22,285 nucleotides of DNA from the IMG/VR virus record IMGVR_UViG_3300031999_000216, positions 1 to 22,285 of that record. One strand, written 5' to 3'. Positions 20,490 through 22,285 of the stretch are shown piece after piece. This DNA comes from a virus. The position numbers were made by a program, and so were the translations under genes. The number at the start of each line of letters is the position of its first letter. Positions within the stretch are counted from its first letter, which is position 1. The notes beneath the pieces were generated by a model. The model was not told the origin of the DNA and ran no database searches. It worked only from the letters and a program-made list of their open reading frames with translations.

Positions 20490-21212
20490 ATGGCACAGAA
20501 AATAACTTTAATCGAATACGATGATGGCATATACGCCGGTGACGATGCCGAGCCGGATATCCAGTATCGCGATGTCCATCCCTGCGTAAGCGGCAATAAC
20601 AGGATCCCGGAGGATGTCCAGGCCGAGTTCGATGACGTTGAAATTGCCCGCAGGATAGAGGACATGCGAAATTATGCGTATGTGATATCCAGCTCATCGA
20701 GCTCATCGATCAGTTCCTCGAGTTCCAGCGTCAGCCCATCCTTTAGCACTTGTTATTTTCCAGGCGATTCAACAAGTCTTCTATGTGCCCAAACATTTAC
20801 ACCATCTGCAAATCATAAAATTACAAAAGTTAATTTGGTGGTTGGTGATTTTTGGGAATACGGTTTAACTGGAACATTATATGTGCAGATTCGTTCTACG
20901 TCTGGAGGACAACCAACGGAAACTATTTTATGTTCAGGTTCTATAGATGCTTCGACTTTACCTGTCTGGCCGTATTCCTTTGTAGAAATATCACTCGGAA
21001 GTGGATGTGATATTATTGAAGGTGTTACTTATGCAATAGTAATTTCATTTCCTGAATTTTTTAATACAGGTGAAGTAGAAGATCGTAATGTTATTGGTTG
21101 GTTTTATGAGGATTCAGATATTTATGCAGGTGGTCGTGTATTTTGTTGGGACGGTGATGCGTGGGATACATATGTTGCATATGCAAACCAAGATTTTTAT
21201 TTTGAGGAATAA
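20490..21212 (+). CDS. Tip accessory protein B: shared N-terminus, poly-Ser linker, foreign C-terminal domain
   Basis: A 240-residue paralogue of the preceding protein: MAQKITLIEYDDGIYAGDDA then EPDIQYRD. A linker of seven Ser, Ile, six Ser (about residues 67-80) follows. After it lies a C-terminal domain of about 155 residues (from FSTCYFPGDSTSLLCAQTFT) with the pattern of beta-sandwich binding domains: AQTFTPSANHKITKV, GTLYVQIRSTSGGQPTETIL and GVTYAIVISF. The DNA of this domain is strongly AT-rich from about 20747, in sharp contrast to the first 250 bases. It is a good candidate receptor- or glycan-binding protein gained by recombination. Exact family unknown. Confidence 0.7.
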   Translation: MAQKITLIEYDDGIYAGDDAEPDIQYRDVHPCVSGNNRIPEDVQAEFDDVEIARRIEDMRNYAYVISSSSSSSISSSSSSVSPSFSTCYFPGDSTSLLCAQTFTPSANHKITKVNLVVGDFWEYGLTGTLYVQIRSTSGGQPTETILCSGSIDASTLPVWPYSFVEISLGSGCDIIEGVTYAIVISFPEFFNTGEVEDRNVIGWFYEDSDIYAGGRVFCWDGDAWDTYVAYANQDFYFEE

Positions 21213-21219
21213 ATATTTT

Positions 21220-21327
21220 TTGGACGAACAGGGGAAAGTTTTTATTGCCGAGTTGGGCTTTTCCGAGATCAACGATGCAAGAGATAGAGCCGACGTAGGG
21301 AGAAAAAATCATGGCGAAAGAATGTGA
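21220..21327 (+). pseudogene. Possible leftover 3' coding fragment
   Basis: An open frame of 35 codons (starting LDEQGKVFIAELGFSEINDA) lies between the AT-rich domain and the holin-like gene and overlaps the latter by 17 bases. Composition turns GC-rich again near 21245. It has no ribosome binding site. It could be the 3' end of the gene that was displaced when the AT-rich domain arrived, or chance. Confidence 0.25.
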
Positions 21328-21562
21328 TAACCGTATGTATGGCCTTGTTTGCAGGGAGCGTTTTGACAGGATGGAAAGCATGCAGGAAGAGACGCTGAGG
21401 ATCCTGCGGGGCGTCGATTCCGAGCCGGGGCTGGTGGACGATGTGCGGGGCCTGAAGAAAGCGAATAAAAGAATCTGGGCGGGCGGGGTATTCATACTCT
21501 GTGCCTTTGTTCTGGAGATCGTACGGGCCGCCTGGGGCTGGATTGAGAGGATAGTCAGATGA
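21311..21562 (+). CDS. Holin-like small membrane protein
   Basis: ATG 21311 follows GGGAG with a nine-base gap. Residues 17-50 (RFDRMESMQEETLRILRG ...) form a probable coiled coil; residues 54-74 (IWAGGVFILCAFVLEIVRAAW) are one membrane segment; the end is amphipathic and basic. A short coiled coil plus one C-terminal membrane helix is the XhlA / haemolysin-like holin layout. Place after the tail genes fits a lysis role, but no endolysin is visible before the window ends. An anchoring role for tail or lysis factors is an alternative. Confidence 0.6.
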   Translation: MAKECDNRMYGLVCRERFDRMESMQEETLRILRGVDSEPGLVDDVRGLKKANKRIWAGGVFILCAFVLEIVRAAWGWIERIVR

Positions 21563-21753
21563 AGCCGGGCAGGCACATAAAAAGGCTGCTACGTGAATGC
21601 TACCGCATCCAGGGGCACGGGCACTGCCGGGATGCGGCGGATTTCGTGCGGGTCAAGGATATCGAGACAGCGGTGCAGGACCTGGCAGACAATTTTGAGA
21701 ATCAAAAACTGATGGAAAACAAAAGGAGATGGCCGTGGAATTTCCGTCGATAG
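21559..21753 (+). CDS. Small hypothetical protein (64 aa)
   Basis: Starts in the stop codon of the holin-like gene (ATGA overlap), so probably co-translated. The product is basic, with MKPGRHIKRLLRECYRIQGH at the N-terminus and a Cys/His-rich segment (CYRIQGHGHCRDAADF, about 14-29). C-terminal RRWPWNFRR overlaps the methyltransferase start by 19 bases. Family not recognised. Coupling suggests a role in lysis or an accessory of the next enzyme. Confidence 0.55.
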   Translation: MKPGRHIKRLLRECYRIQGHGHCRDAADFVRVKDIETAVQDLADNFENQKLMENKRRWPWNFRR

Positions 21754-22285
21754 AGCAATGGCGGTCAATCGTCTTAGCGCCCGGGGAAGAGAAGTTCGGG
21801 CGATTGGACTTTTACGAATATTACCGGGAAAAGTTCCGGATCTGCCGGCTCTGCGGGCCGGCGTCGATTGCGGAGATCGGGGTCAGGTGGGGCTATTCGG
21901 CGTTCGCGTTCCTGTTCGCAGCGCCGGGGGCCTCTTATACCGGCTGGGACTTTATAGGCGGCGGGCACGGAGGTGTTAAGGATGACACGTTCCCAAGGGT
22001 GCGGAAAATACTGGAGCAAAACTTCCCCGGCGCGAAGATCGATCTTATCCACGCGGACACGCGGACGCTCGAAAGTCTGGGAGGGCCTTATGATTTCGTC
22101 CACGTGGACGGCAACCATTCGATAATGGGGGTGGCGCACGATTTGAAGATCGCTTTCCAATCGCTGGCGCCGGGCGGCGTCATATTAGTGGATGATTACG
22201 AGTACATCGGCGGCGTTAAGGTCGCGACCAATGGTTTCATTTTGAGTTATCGCGATAAGATCGAGCAGTTCTATACGGTCGAATC
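21735..22285 (+). CDS. Class I SAM-dependent methyltransferase, 3'-truncated by window edge
   Basis: Open to the last base, with at least 183 codons. GTG 21735 is preferred because AGGAG ends six bases upstream; an in-frame ATG at 21729 touches the Shine-Dalgarno site. Motif I is IAEIGVRWGYSA (residues 45-56), the acidic motif is YTGWD (68-72), YDFVHVDGNHSI is at 119-130, and the post-motif LAPGGVILVDDY at 144-155. This is the Methyltransf_24 pattern, a family often acting on sugars, small molecules or glycoconjugates rather than DNA. CRLC (37-40) is an extra Cys pair. As a cargo gene after the lysis-like genes it could modify glycans on virion or host surface; the substrate is unknown. Confidence 0.85.
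   Translation, partial: MEFPSIEQWRSIVLAPGEEKFGRLDFYEYYREKFRICRLCGPASIAEIGVRWGYSAFAFLFAAPGASYTGWDFIGGGHGGVKDDTFPRVRKILEQNFPGAKIDLIHADTRTLESLGGPYDFVHVDGNHSIMGVAHDLKIAFQSLAPGGVILVDDYEYIGGVKVATNGFILSYRDKIEQFYTVE

Noticed and set aside
1-22285. tRNA, rRNA, integrase, repressor or endolysin genes
   Set aside because: None found on either strand by reading; so the phage's lifestyle and lysis enzyme cannot be stated from this window.

Overview
The window is the structural half of a lambda-like tailed phage or prophage (siphovirus plan), entirely on the + strand. Gene order matches lambda from terminase to tail tip: Nu1-like small terminase, GpA-type large terminase, W-like joining protein, B-like portal, C-like S49 protease with nested scaffold, two decoration proteins, E-like major capsid protein, FII-, Z-, U- and V-like genes, a G/T frameshift pair, tape measure, M-, L-, K- and J-like genes. 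After the tail tip come two paralogous small accessory proteins, a holin-like membrane protein, a small unknown gene and the start of a SAM methyltransferase that runs off the right edge. No integrase, repressor, replication gene, endolysin or tRNA was seen, so lysogeny cannot be judged here.

Host: structural genes are GC-rich with good Shine-Dalgarno sites. Gaps between genes are filled with three families of short interspersed repeats: a 7-bp periodic array around ATTTGAG, an AGCCACAGAGGACACAGAGG family and a CCGCGGATTACGCAGATTAACG family. From memory, such repeats are common in uncultured Planctomycetes (Phycisphaerae-like) and some Omnitrophota genomes. The host guess is therefore Planctomycetes, as inference only.

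Layout. 1-627: 3' end of an unknown gene. 620-1192: two small unknown ORFs between inverted copies of the AGCCACAGAGG repeat. 1233-4410: terminase genes with a small AT-rich ORF between them. 4411-5250: three small AT-rich ORFs, each next to repeats (moron-like). 5251-5579: structured noncoding DNA. 5580-6105: an Ogr/Delta-like zinc-finger ORF and a small ORF, closed by a strong terminator. 6106-6483: noncoding, with a perfect 13-bp dyad, a promoter-like sequence and a second terminator that could bound a roughly 140-nt RNA. 6484-11545: head genes. 11578-20224: connector and tail genes. 20221-21753: tip accessory and lysis-like genes. 21735-end: methyltransferase.

The most unusual feature is that six virion or presumed virion proteins carry poly-serine tracts: both decoration proteins, the tail tube protein, the M-like protein and the two post-tip paralogues. 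In five the tract ends, or almost ends, the protein. In the sixth it is followed by an AT-rich, foreign-looking beta-sandwich-like domain. This suggests that poly-Ser is a common surface extension and perhaps a junction at which receptor- or glycan-binding domains are exchanged. Other notable points are a textbook A_AAA_AAC slippery site for the G-T fusion, a Nu3-like internal start with its own ribosome binding site, a recent duplication of the decoration gene, and repeats that bracket, and sometimes supply start signals to, the small accessory ORFs.
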